From contig DF237050.1 in assembly GCA_000708835.1 (NCBI GenBank), positions 119,919-183,918 of the forward strand: 64,000 bases of DNA, written 5' to 3'. The notes below the pieces were generated by a model. It was not told the DNA's origin and ran no database searches. It worked only from the letters and a program-made list of their open reading frames with translations. Of the stretch, positions 10,493 through 23,330 are shown in pieces. A program made the translations under genes and the position numbers. Positions within the stretch are counted from its first letter, which is position 1. Every line of letters starts with the position of its first letter. This stretch comes from Klebsormidium nitens. Taxonomy: Eukaryota; Streptophyta; Klebsormidiophyceae; Klebsormidiales; Klebsormidiaceae.

Positions 10493-13400
10493 ATGATGGC
10501 ATTTGCAGCCGGACCGCTCCAGCGTCCTATCAGCTTCCTTGACCTCTGCATTGCTCGCAGACTGACTCATCATTTTGCCACGACATCGCTGGAATCACGC
10601 CCCGCCCCTGCGGCCCTCGCTTCCACCTCCGAGAGTGCTTCTTCAAAACCAGTAAAATCCACAAGCGCGGAGTCAGAAGGAGCCCCTATCCTTTCAGATG
10701 GCAAAGCACAGGTAGAAGCAGCAGCATCGAGTAACATGCCTTCAACAAGTGCGGAGACTTTTCTTCCAAAGCTTGAAGGATCATATTTTGCAGCACAAAT
10801 GAATTCCAATCCTGCAGCAGATGCCACTGTTGGACAAATTCCTACTGTTCTACATTCGCTGGCCCGTTCCCTTTTTCCAAGCACGAAGTTTTTAGCGCAG
10901 CGTCATAGCCAGGGAGCCAGCATCCTTCAGCACAGGTCATTCTCCGCTCATGCGCATCTTCCGAGGACTGCAGCGGTGGCGCCTGCCGTGCTAGGCTGGC
11001 GACCAAGCTTGGAAGAACTAGAGAGGGAGGAAAGGAAGAGGAGGGCCTGCCAGGCAGGGCCCTCTCACAGAGCTCTTCTGGTGGACGCGGCGGGGACACT
11101 ACTTGCTCCCTCAGAGCCAGCTGCGCAGGTAAATGAGATTTTCGTCTAAACAGAACGGTTGTGAAACCGGGAAATGCGTGCCGAGTATCTTCTGGTTGGA
11201 TATCTGTTGAAAGTTTGAAAGATATCTGCTTGTTACAGGTCCTGGAGAGACTAGTCGCGCCTGATCTAATGCAGCAGTCCCAAGATTGCTTGAGGTATCT
11301 AAGTGTTCACCGCATGGTTTGGCAGCGTTTGATTAAGATAGTTCTTGCTGGACATTATGGTCGTAAAACAAGCGAAGAAAGTGATTCAAAAAGCATATTC
11401 TGTGTTCCCCAGTCAAACGCCTGAAATGATTGTGGAAGCTCAGTGTACATGATTGGCATTCCTTCCGAATGAGCCATCTAAACTAGGTAGATACGAGTGG
11501 TGGCTTGAAATATTGCGTAGTGAACCTGACGTGGCCAACTGTAATTTTACCCCTGCTTTCTCTCCTCCCTCACTAACTTATTTCAATCCAGGTCTACAAG
11601 ACCATCGGAAGAAAGTATGGCGTGACCATCTCAGAGGGCGACATTCTGCGTCGGTATCGCTGGGCCTATTCGCAGCCATGGAGCGAGTCTCACCTCAGGT
11701 GACCTCAAGCGTCGCCCTTTTCGTCTTTTATCTTTGCTTCCTTTTGTTCGCGTTTCTGTGTATCTAGTGATTAGGGACTGGAAGATTCAAACGGGTTGCC
11801 ATCAACATACTGCCTTGTTGACGTGCCAATGAACCAAGAAAGAAGCAGCAGTGACATCATGCACAATAGTCAAGAGTTGTTCAGACAAACTCAGATTGAT
11901 CTGAAAAGACAAGACCGCGCCACTCCCTGGGCATGAGCAATAGGCCCGTGCAAGAGTTGTGACAATTAACCAGAGTCAGAAAAAATCGCCTCAATCCCGT
12001 ACTTGGGTTCTGGCAAGTAATCTTTGAAAGTGTTAGAGCGGACCACCATCAGCCACTCTAATGCATCGGGTGCTCCAGAACAGCACGTGATGAACATTGT
12101 CTCCAACAGCTCATTGTCTGGGTCTTTTCGATTGTCGTTTTGAGCGCAGACCTTCTGTAAGTCGATGGAGTCCGGCATGGTTATACGTTGCAGATTGTCT
12201 CTACCGTTTTAAGACAAGTGCGGCAGCGTTTTGAACAAGATTCCTGACCCCAATTCCCCTCAGGTATGTGGACGACGCCCGCTTCTTTTGGGCTTCCGTG
12301 ATCGAGGCGTCCACTGGCTGTTCAGACCCTCAATACTTCGAGGATCTGTACCAATACTATGCCAGCGCAAGGGTGAGGTTTTTGCTCAAAAATGATCTTA
12401 TGTTGATTAGTTGATATCGTAGACAGCTGGAAGGTCTCGGCTCATCATCCAGCTGTTGGTCAGGGTTTAGATCAGCCACTTGGTACTTGTCCATTGACAA
12501 GGTTCGTGAATGTAAGGGGTGCACTGATTGCTTACCACTTCTTGAGGACCAATCCCGTCAATCCCATGAACCACTTTCTCTTCCTCCCATGAGACTTGTG
12601 GAAGCTGGCTAGCTGGTCGTCGTAGTGGGTGGCTTTCTACATGGATTCGGCAATTGTTTGTGATACCTTCTTTGAGCTATGTGGGGAGCAGTCAACATTC
12701 AGATGGAGCTAGACCCTCTGACTAGTGGAAGTGGCTTCAAAACACTCACCCTGACAGTCTTAGGATTTGCGCTGCCTTTCGAAAAGCCTAGCGAATGAAG
12801 ACCCAGTTAGGCGTGCCTACCGTTGCGCCTTTCGGGCGACCAAATTTTGCAAAGTGATCTTCCAAAAATCTCAATCAAGCGGCAGTCCATAAGCATCCGA
12901 AATTTCAACTCGAGCGGCCTGCTGACGATTTTTCATAATGTTCCCCAGGCGTGGAGGCTGATTGATCCGCATGCGGGGGAGGCTTTTTCAGCACTGCGAG
13001 AGGCGGGCGTGAAAATAGCGGTCGTGTCCAACTTTGACACGCGGCTGCGGCCGATCCTGGAGCAGCTGGGCTGCAGCGACTGGTTCGACGCGCTGGCCAT
13101 CTCGGCGGAGGTGGGAGCACGAGCCCTCAACTATTTTGAATCTTACGCACTTGGATACTCTTGACTTTGTTCGATTCACAGTCCTTGCATAGCAGTCCGT
13201 TGATCTCAAGAGCACCGGGCGTGAGGGCATCTCGATGTCAAAATGCGCACAACTGTTTTTACCCTTTACCCCCCAATACCTAACCACTGAGCTTCCAAGA
13301 ACGGTCTACAAGTCTTGAACATTTTCCGGATTAAGAATATTGGTGAAGTCCTCCAATGCAAAGCCAAGTGGAACGGTAACAGATTGTACAGTCCCCTGCT

Positions 13401-14019
13401 ATTCATTTTAAAGATAACTTTCCAGGATGAGATATCTGGAGGGCTGTGACGTACTTGGAAAGCTTCTGGCAAACTGATTATCTGCAGTGCAGTCGATCCC
13501 AACTGCGTTCATTTCGAAACTGCACAAGTCACCGACCAGATCGTCTGCCTTCTTCTTCATCAGCAAAGTTTGCAAGTTCAAGTGAAGCAGTCATAACCGT
13601 CTGTGATGGCTGTGCGAAGGTAGAGCTGTACCTCTGATGTCATCTCTTCCTGGTTGCCGTTGTCAATCCTTACAGGCGAGAAGAAGTCACGAATTCACGC
13701 AATCAGCCTTGAACCTTTTTGCATTCCAGCTGTGGTCCGCTTCCGCTGGATACGTGGTAAACCCGACACCCGTCCAACCGAGCAGGTGGAGGCCGAAAAG
13801 CCGAACCCAACCATCTTTCTGCGGGCTTGCGAGCTGCTGGGGGTGCCTCCCGAGGAGGCGGTCCACGTCGGGGACGACCGCAGAAACGACGTGTGGGGGG
13901 CGCGGGACGCCGGGTGCGGTGATGCATGGTTGTGGGGAGATGACGTCACCTCGTTTGCTGAGGTGGCCACGAGGATGGGCGTTGCGGTCGCGGAAGCGGA
14001 GGAGCCGCTTGTTGCCTAG
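10493..14019 (+). CDS. HAD-superfamily hydrolase (HDHD3-like) with N-terminal extension
   Basis: Exons 10493-11128, 11592-11698, 12264-12372, 12949-13110 and 13786-14019 give 415 residues with consistent phases. HAD motifs are all placed: motif I LLVDAAGTLL (nucleophile Asp198), motif II VSNFD, motif III Lys in AEKPNPTIF, and motif IV HVGDDRRNDVWGARDAG. The cap segment reads YGVTISEGDILRRYRWAY and WSESHLRYVDDARFFW, as in plant HDHD3-type proteins. The second aspartate of the usual DxD motif I is Ala here (D-A-A-G-T), so phosphatase activity is uncertain and the substrate is unknown. The first ~185 residues are Ser/Ala-rich with scattered basic residues and few acids at the very start, compatible with an organelle-targeting presequence. 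An ATG one codon downstream (10496) is an equally possible start. Family assignment is firm; biological role is not. Confidence 0.87.
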
Positions 14020-15499
14020 GCGGCGTTAAGACGAAAGGTGGAGGGGGGGCCAAAGAGCGGTGGCTGTCGGAATGGCTTGATGCTCTGCATGTCATGTTTG
14101 TATGCGGATCCAACGAGTAATGGGTACTTGTTGGTTTTGCTTGCGGTGGAGACTGAGGAACGTCCAAGGTGGGTGGTTGTACGTACTGGTAGGGAAGCTG
14201 GATCGATTAGGGGGCCGGTTGCAAGCTGCTTCAGGTTGGTGGGGGTATCACCAACAGTTTTGTTACGGTGCAGTCAACCAGCTCGTGGGTGTGAGTGGAA
14301 GTGGGGAGATTTGAACACGAGAAAGAGGCAGGCTCGTCTAGGCGGAGCTTTCAACAAGTTGTGCATGCAGGTATTGGTTACGCTTGCAAGCGTAACGGAT
14401 TGGCCAGGACGATCGAGGGGGAGTGATTGTGATAGGCTGCTTACGGATCGAGCAGCCAATTGATCCTCTTGACGCATTCAAATAGGGGCAGTATACAAAT
14501 CTTCTCGAAAAATAAGGTAGACAAATGTCCATATTTCAGGCTGCATAAGAGAAGGAGAGCTACAAGTATAGACACAACTAGCTGTTAGCTGCGCGCAAGA
14601 ATAAGGCTGCAGCAGTTAACCGGGACTAGATGTAATGTCTCGACATAGACAAAGGGCTCCTGTGATAAGTAAGGACCAGCTGCTAACGCGCACATTCAAA
14701 AGCTGGTCGCACAATTACACTTCCATTAACGAGCCAAAAACTCTTGCCAATCCAGCCGGCCTGGATAAGTGATCCGAGTACAATCAGTCAGTTTTTCATT
14801 TCGCGGCAATCGCACTTGACATGGCGCTATAGCTGGAGCTATGACGTGTATTCTCTAGAAGGTCGCCGAATGATGACCCGGTGGATTACGGCGTCTCTAG
14901 GGGGCGCGCCATTTACATAGAGCTCTCGCGCGCGCCAAAATAATAGTCAGATTTCAATATGTCCAATCATCTATATACAGATTTTTCTCTCACAACTCAG
15001 TGTACACGTCGACATGGTCATACGTCGACTATTTCGATGTTCTGAACTTACATGCATGCTTTTGACACCGAGCTCTAGCCGCCCGTTCATGAGCCACTCA
15101 ACAACTTCCCAGTCGATCAGTTTCGTTCAAAGATTATTCTTAAGCTGTGTGGTCGAACAGGAAATAAGTAGTGGAAACACGAACCACCGCTTTACGAGAG
15201 CAGTTGCTTTGCTTTTTGTAAGGATCTGTCTATGTACAGATAGTAGAGTTACTACAGTGAGCAGGATCGTAGCCACAGAGCTCCCTGACAACCACGGCAA
15301 GCAGCGTTTATTGTTTCGACGAATTGAAGCTCATAGACCTGTTCATCTTACCAAGTGGACGATGAAGTAACAGTCCAATGTTGTCCAAAAGGTTCGAAGC
15401 GAGCTGCTGAACCAATCTTAAGCCCCACGCGTGCACAACCAACAGAATGGCGAGCCAATCAAAGAATGATCCAAAACGGCCCCGCAACCAACGCTGACG
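14020..15499. other. Convergent intergenic spacer between HAD and FO synthase genes
   Basis: This spacer of about 1.5 kb holds the 3' UTRs of both neighbours. Short open frames here lack codon bias, splice context and recognisable motifs. I see no RNA gene. Confidence 0.6.
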
Positions 15500-18400
15500 T
15501 CAAACCATCGCTAAGTGCGTCAGAGGGGCGGCCACGAACGACTTCTTCGTCTGGTCCAGCGGCGGCGTTCCATACGGAGTAGTCCGCTGCTCGGGCCGCC
15601 TCCCAAGTGACGTGATCAAGGCTTCCATCGCAGACGGCGCGAGCTCCTGCCCGTGCTCTGCGCCCGCTGCCCGCGTGATGCTCTCGTTCATAAGGGATCC
15701 CCCCATATCGTTGCACCCAACCGCAAGCAGCGACTGGGCGCCGCCAGGGCCCATCTTCACCCACGAGGCTGCATGAGTAGGGGCCAGATCATAGGATTCA
15801 GGCTTTCCTTGGGAGTACCCCGTCGGTTGAAACATTTCTGAATGAATCTCTTAACTCTTGGAAGCCGGTACGACCTGGACATAACTTTGCTTTGATTGTA
15901 AGGGCAGACTTGAGCGGCATGTCGCACAGCACTTGTTGGTTGTCCTTGTCACCAGTCAAACAAGAAGAAGCATGATTAAAGCCTACAAACAAATCCAGGC
16001 GGTAAACGGCACAAGCTAGAGAAATGAGCCAGCACTTATGACCTCGGATGCTCAACGCAAAGTCTTTGACGAACCCGAACTAACAGAGTTTCTCACGCTG
16101 AAGCTAGAAAACTTGCTGGTCCGCACCTTGGATGTTGGCGATGTGCGGATGCAGTGCGAGCCGCGCTACGGCGTGCATGAGCGTGCACTCGCGCATGGTG
16201 GGCCCACGGCGCGCGCGGCCCTTGAGGAACACGGGCGCCTCCATGTGGACGAACGGCAGCGGGACGAACTCCGTGATGCCACGTGTCCGCTTCTGGAGGT
16301 CCCGCAGGTGGAGCAGGTGACGGGCCCTGGCGAGACCGGGTTCGAATCATGAGAAGCGTGCAGGTTGAACTTGGCAGATTTCAGGACGATACTCACGATG
16401 CCACGTGTCAGCTCTGGTAATCCCACGGTTGAGGCAACAACGGACCCCAGAAGGTTGCAAACTACGAGGAGAAACGAAGACACCGTGATTGATAGAATTA
16501 TAAATATAATCATATTAAACAGCCAAGATAGGAGCGCTAAAGCGAGACTACGACCGCGACTTCCACGAAAGCAAACCAATCCGTAGCTCCATACCAGTTG
16601 CGCGGACGGTCCAGGTGTCCGAACATGATGGTGGACGTGGTCCGCAGGCCCGTCCGGTGCGCGGCCTCCACGACGCCCAGCCACTCGGCCGTCGTCAGCT
16701 TGTCCGGGCACAGCACGGTCCGTACCTCGTCGTCCAGTACCTCGGCCGCGGTCCCCGGTAGCGACCCTAGCCCCGCGGCCTGAAGGCGACCAAGAAAGGC
16801 GTCCACGCTGTGGCAATGGTAGGCAAGTGAGTTAAGAGATTAATCTCCGAAAAAAAATGAGCGGAGATAATAATAAGGTCACCACACTCGGACGGGTAAG
16901 GTTAGATTTGGTGGTGAAGGTTGGTATGGTTGCAGAGCACGAAACTTTTTGGAGTGGGATTTTCGCTGTTAGACGGAGCTTACTTGTTAACCTGGTTCAC
17001 CGTCATCTTACTTGACTGTATTTTTAAAGGCGAATCCAGTTTGATGATAGCGGTATCAGAATCAGGCTATTCCTTCTATAAGGTGGCTTAAGTGAGTGCA
17101 TGAGAGGTTGCTGTGGAACCCATATGTACTTTGTCAAGGATGGTCTGAGGTTCCATATGAGCACCGACTTGTGGAATGCAAATTTTGGAATCGCGGTAAT
17201 TCATAATAGTTGCTAGTTGCGCCAGAAGTAAAGTCCGTAATAAGGCTCCGGAAGAAAATTCATGCGCCGATAGTCGAACGGCATCGCAGTGGTAGTCACA
17301 ACCAATCCGCGGTCCAGAAGATTCTTGGACTACGAATGATATCAGTTCCACGATGGGAGTCCACGAAATTGAATTTCAGGACCTGCTTTAGTAGCCTGGA
17401 GTCAGGAACACCTTCAGAAGGCAGGAAACGACTAGGATGCAGACGGCACATTTGAATCGCTCCGTCCAGAACACAGAAAGCTTTGTAAAAGACCGGATGA
17501 GAGAATCATTCCCGGCACCAGGAAATGTGTTTTGCTCATGCTCGAAGGCTTTCTATATGCTTTGCAAGGTCGCAGCGCTGCAAACTGCCATGCAACATCA
17601 AACTGCCGTCCGTTCCCCAAACAATCAGCTCTCCCATCATAACCAGCAATTCAGGATCGTCGAGTCTCGAAAGTCCCTTTCCACCCTGCCATTGAACAAT
17701 GCGCACGTTCCCCACCTGATTCCCAGCGTCGCCGCTCCTTGAAACACCTCCAGCGGCGAGAACGCGTGCACGTGGATGTCCGGCGCAGCGGCTTTTACCA
17801 CCGCCAGAATGTCAAGGTACGTCTGCCCCGTGAAGTCAGGGTGAATGCCCCCCTGCATGCACACCTCGGTGGCCCCCCGGGCCCAGGCTTCCGTGGCGCG
17901 GCGACCGATCTCTTCCAGAGCTAACACGTACGGTTTGCCGCGCAGGTTTTCGCTGAACCGGCCCTTGCTGAAGGCGCAGAACTGGCAGCGGTACGTGCAC
18001 ACGTTGGTGTAGTTGATGTTGCGGTTCACCACGTATGTTACCTGCCAGAAGTAGATGCCGCGGATTGACGACAGCAAAAGTTTCAAGCGGATTCCTTCAA
18101 GGGGAATCGGAGGATAAACCACTCTACCATGCAACTGCAGTAAGGACCTCCCAAGCGCAACGATTGCGAGGATTGCGAGGACCCTGCGGCTGGCCATTGA
18201 TGAGGCTATCCATCCTATCATCGTTCTGAAACCTAGTAGACTTACATGTTCTGCCACTGTGTAAACAATATTTCGCTACTGCTCACTCCGCTTTCTGTAA
18301 CTTCCATTTCCACTACGAGTATAGAGCTTTGGACTCGCTCTTCTTTAAACCTCCAAGAAATGAGCACCCGGAGCCTCACCTTATCGCCGTTCACCTGCCT

Positions 18401-21400
18401 CCGCAGCTCATCCGCAGCCTGGCAGATCGCCACGAAGTCATCCCCTCGGGCCCGGAACAGCCCCTCGATCTCGGCTTCCGTCAAATCCTGGCCGTCCATC
18501 GCTCTGCTCAGCACGTCCCTGACTCCAGGAGATACTCCCAAGCCTGCTGACGTCAACCCGTCGTCCGCTGACGGCCGGCCGCGTCCATAGAGCGTCCCGT
18601 CGGCGCTCACTTGGATCTTGCTGTCTCTGCTCGCACTTGTGCGACTTGAAAGATGGGCTTCTTTCACAAAAGCTTCGAATCTATCACCACCTCTATCCGT
18701 GGGCTCGCTCGTAAACCTACCCGAGGTCGAAGGTTCCGACTTGACGGTCTGTTCCGTACCTCGCCCGTTCGTCTCGTCACTCGCTTCCTCGTCCGTTGCC
18801 GGCTGGCACGTCTCTGCGTGCTCCTCTGACGTCACCCCTCCGTCATTCCGCCCTCCGCTCAGAGCCTCCAGCAAAGGAGGCGGCTGCAGAGCCAACCCCG
18901 GGGACCAGTCCTCTGCCCTCGCGTATCCTAGGGCGTCGGAGGACGCCAGCACGACACGTGTCACCTCGGGATCCAGCCACGTCGCAGCGTCAGCAAGATA
19001 CTCGGGGTAGACCGCCAGCCGGGGGACCAGGACTTTGCCGGCTGCACGAGTGGCGTCTGCCAGCACGGAGATGTGCGGCCAGGGTGCCTGGAGGAATTCG
19101 ATGAGAGTGTGGTCTCGGAGAATGTCATTATAGGACGCTTTGGAAACTGTGCTCGCTCTAGATGTTCTTAAAGTGGGTCGGGCAAAGCCGCAGATTCATT
19201 TGTTTAAACAGGAGGAAAGATCTGGGCGTCGTATCATGGGCGTATTAGAGCCTGTTGGGTGGTTCAAAAGCGGAACATCATTGCAGGAATGGGCTCTCTA
19301 AGATCAAGCTGCACGCTCTGAGCTGATGACAGGCACTGGACCTAGAAAACGACGACCAGTGTGTGCATCGCATAACGAAAAGGCCACTTGATCGGCGGCC
19401 AAATCCGAGGATGCAATGCTGACGTGACTGGGCTGGGTAGTTCTATTAGCTCCAACCAGCGGCAGCCTTTCGCAAACGCGGCCCACTCACCTCGGGGTTA
19501 ACCCAGTCCTTGGTTACCGGCGAGATGCCTCCCCAGTCGTTGATCCCCGCGCCAATCAGCGCCTGCCATTCCAGGGCCGCCGTGCTCTGCTCGGGCCCTG
19601 CGGGGGTCAGGTTCGGGGGGGCCTGGATGCTCATGGCCGGTCCGAAAGCCAGACGCGCCATCGCCACCGTCCAAAGCAGCTCCTCAATCGACGGCTCGGG
19701 CGCGTCCGACATTGCCGTCCCTTCCTTTCGTCTGCGGGGTGAAAGCAAAGATGCTCTTCGATCAAAATTGCTTGGATATGATACGTATAGCATAAACCTA
19801 AAGAGTCCCTGGCCGAAGCTCGGCAGAAGCTTCGAGTATGGTGAGCATGATTCACGGTCGGCTCCAAAGAAAGCAAACGTTTTCTTCTCTTCCTATCGCT
19901 TTGCAGGTTCGAAAAAAAATGATCAATCAATCAAGGGCAACAGCGTCAGCCGTCAGGCCTCCAAGTCCTGATTTTTTGAAGAGGCCCGTTTCCAGGGACC
20001 CCTTTTCGGAAGCGTGGATTAGGAGTGGACATCCTAATCTGCAACCTTGAACATCGTGTCATCGTACGGATGGTCAAATGAAAGTAGGAAAGCCAGCTGC
20101 AAGAAGCAAGATCAAGTGGGATTAAGCAGTACAAGACAAAAGTTGAAAAGTCCCCAAAGCAACCGTCTACCACGTGGAATGAGATGCATTAGCGCGCACC
20201 TGAAGTTTTGGATGATGAGCTCCTGCACGTGTCCGTACTTCTCGTGCAGCTGCCGGATCGCGAGCAGCGCCTCCAACCGCTCCTCGCGCGTCTCCCCGAT
20301 GCCAATCAGCAGGCCCGTCGTGAACGGCACACGCTCCTCGCCTGCACCACGGGTTGACGTCACAGACGACTTCAGCTCCGGAACGAAGACGTCAGCGTCC
20401 TTCTACCCGTTTCGCCCGCCTCCCGCATGCCGCATCCACTTTCGAGGTAAATTGTCGAGGAAACAACTGAAATGCAATTCGACTGCGCTTGCAACAAAGC
20501 CAGCTGAAGTTGAAAGGGGAAGAGCGAAACGAGCCTGCACGACCGTAAGCATATTCACTGTGTCGAGACGAGCGTGGATCGCTCCCGACTGCGCACACAT
20601 GCTTCAACGCAACATACGAGATCCCCACCTGCAGCGGCGATGGTGGCCAGCCTTGCAGCCGGCCGCTTATCGGGGCAGCCAAAGTGCGGCCCTCCCGGCT
20701 CAAAGAGCCGCTCTGAAAGCGATTCCAGCATCAGGCCTTGGCTGGCGGACACCTTCTTGAGGGCTGCCACGTGGCGCCTCCCCATGACGCCAGCATTGAT
20801 ATGAGGGAGAAGACCCGTCTCACGGAGGACCAGTGCGGCTGCAGCTTGGACGTAAGCTAGGGTGGAGTCGAAGCCGAGGCTGGCGAGCTGCAAGAAAGAA
20901 AGATCATTTTCTATTGTCTCGCGAACAACTTCGAACGCTGCCTTTCGTGAACCCAACCGAGGGGTTCGCAGCAGGATTGAGTCTTGATTGACGACCGATG
21001 ACTAGCAAAGGGCGAGATCGAGCAGAGTGCAAGTTTAGGGCGAAGTTGGAATCCAGCTGATGCATGAGAGGCTATGTGGACAGGTGCCTGAGTGTAACGC
21101 AGACCCATCTCGACGAACAGCCGCTCTTGCATCGGTTTTTTGGGGTTAAAAGCTGGTACCTCGTCTTTCGCCTCGGTGTAAAGCAGCTCCGGCTTGTCCC
21201 CCAGTGTGAACAGGGCCTCGGTGCACCCGGCCTCCTTTCCTGCCTGTGCAACCGCCAGTACCTCGTCCAGGGTCATGTACGCACGCTCGCCCGCCTGAAC
21301 AGGGGGCCAAACGATTGATCCTCATACCAATATAAGCTCCGAAATCAGTGCGTGCGTGAATTTTTTCCCTACCGTTCTGACACTAAGGAGAACAAAGTCA

Positions 21401-23330
21401 TAAGAATCGCTGCCTCTCACCTTTAAGCAACTTGTCCCAGTGGTTCAAAATCGTGACGATGAAGAACGATGTCGAGTAGAAAATGACAAAAGAAGCAGCG
21501 CACTTTGACCAGAAGTTTACCCCCGAGTGAAATAATCACGTGGACGACACCGCTTCTGTAGCCTGCAACTTCGACTCCCCTTCTTGCTGAGCTTGGGCAA
21601 AGCGTAGTCGTCAAAAAAGGGGGACAACAGTTGAGGGGAAAGAAACTACGCATGTGAATTGCCACAGGACGACTCCTTGCAAAAAGAGACTCATATCAGA
21701 GAAAGCACACCCAGAAGTGATCAGTGCCGCACCTTTGGGCCCATGGCAAACGTACAGTACCCGCAGGCATCACGGCAGAGCCTAGTCAGCGGGATGAACA
21801 CCTTTGGAGAAAAGGTGACGACTTGCGAGTCTTCCCGTTGGTTCCTGACCCTGGCAGCGGCAGAAACCAAGTTCTGCAATGGCAACTGGGCCAGCCTTTG
21901 CAGATCCTGCAAGGTCAGAGGGTTTGAGTTCAGTTGTTCAGCGGGAAAAGAATGAAAGGAATCGCAAGGGGAAGGGCCTGCTGTGAGTTTGACGTTGCTT
22001 CTCCCCTTTATTTTTTACCTACAATCACAACTGGAAAAGATAATCGAGTATGAACTAATTACAGATTGCAATTGCGCACGTCAAGCAATGCTTTCTTCAT
22101 TTGTAACAAGCGTAAGCAGTGACTTCTGCCAGCAGTTCCCTCATACCGCATCATGGTTGCTCAACATGGGCTTTTCAGCTGGAGCTTATATTTGTAATCA
22201 TTGGGAACTGCAATGGTCCAGGATCAATACCATCCTATGCAATGGCACGCTCTTCAAAATGTACGTGGTCGGGCTCCGCTCACTCCTCAAAGCAGAGTCC
22301 ACTTTACCAGGGCGAACGTAATTAGGCTCGAATGAATCAAAGCTCGAAGTGAAAAACATGCCCTGTAAACTCGACTGGGGCGCAGGCCCAATTGAGAAAC
22401 AGACTGGAATGATGAAGATGAAAGACAAATTGGAACGACTTCTGGCTTCCTTAGCAATCTGAGTAGCTTAGCCTCATTGAAACGAAAGGCCAGACGTTGG
22501 ATATGGAGCTCGCTCAGTCCAAGGGAGTCGAGAAGAAAGTAGCAAAAGCTGTAAGGAGGATAAACAAGAAGTCAGAGAGAAAGTTAGAATGGTATCCAGA
22601 TGTTTGTTGTAACCTGGTTTAACCCAAGAACAAAGTTTTTGGCTATATTCAGATCTCGTTGAGCTTATCATCATTCCCTTCTGCAGACATGTGCGGAAGG
22701 AATGGTTTGTCACCAGAACATTAATTCACAGCATGTCTGCCCCTTTGGGACGGTTCAAAGTGCCACAGCTCGCACCTGTCACTGTTTGCACCCCCATGGA
22801 ACATTAAACACCAGTCCTTTTTGGGCCAGGACACTTTCCATTCAAAGCCATTGTCAACGACGTATGCAGGCTCAGAAGCCTCAAAGGAGCGCCTCAGTAG
22901 TCGGAACCAAACAAGGGCCAGATCTTCACAGCAGCTTCAGAGGGGTCAACTAAAAAACGCCTCGCACCTCCCTGCTCGGAGATTGATAGCCCCCTTGTTC
23001 CAAAGCTCCATCATGAGTCCGACCACCCAGCGCCGATAGCTCCGCGGCTTGGGCCACTCCTCGCACTGGCCGATGGCAGGCTGGAAATTTGCTGAGTCGT
23101 CCAGACCAGGACAAGCTTTGCATGTCATGTGCCAGCTCCGCCCTCAGCTGTCTTCCCAGGAACAGAGAGGGTTGGGGGCCAAAGCTGCTGCAGCTAGGAC
23201 GAAAAGGTCGCCTGGAAAGTTTAGCTAGGTTGGCATCAAATGTCGGCTTTGGGGGGCTAATGAGTGGGCGTGGTGCAACAAGGCAACCAAACGATGGAGC
23301 GCATACACAGCTGCAGGCACCGATTGCCAT
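15500..23330 (-). CDS. cofG/cofH: FO synthase: fused CofG-CofH radical SAM protein (7,8-didemethyl-8-hydroxy-5-deazariboflavin synthesis)
   Basis: Minus-strand exons: 23330-22968 (tentative), 21906-21733, 21294-21160, 20887-20629, 20341-20200, 19731-19491, 19087-18380, 18041-17716, 16807-16595, 16326-16127 and 15768-15500. The ten core exons give 889 codons with every phase matching; the 5' exon brings it to 1009 residues. CofG has [17 protein letters not shown] and cluster motif CRDACGYC (Cys165/169/172). CofH has [15 protein letters not shown] and motif CTYRCQFC (Cys689/693/696), then [14 protein letters not shown] and [16 protein letters not shown]. Together the halves condense tyrosine with the ribityl-diaminouracil intermediate to FO, the F420 core and the light-harvesting chromophore of some algal photolyases. 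A linker of about 130 Ser/Glu-rich residues separates the halves. The first exon begins [12 protein letters not shown] and resembles a chloroplast transit peptide; its join (SRE|DLQRL) is inferred from phase and is the weakest part. Confidence 0.9.
21907..22967 (-). other. Long first intron (tentative) of the FO synthase gene
   Basis: If the 22968-23330 exon belongs to FO synthase, this is a 1.06 kb intron with donor gtgcga and acceptor ttgcag. A small additional exon near 22440-22550, preceded by cttacag, cannot be excluded, but I found no donor that keeps the frame well. Confidence 0.35.

Noticed and set aside
22946-23128. Alternative minus frame [17 protein letters not shown] as an exon of another gene
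   Set aside because: It has a protein-like look, but no start, partner exon or family could be found; kept only as a competitor to the transit-peptide exon.
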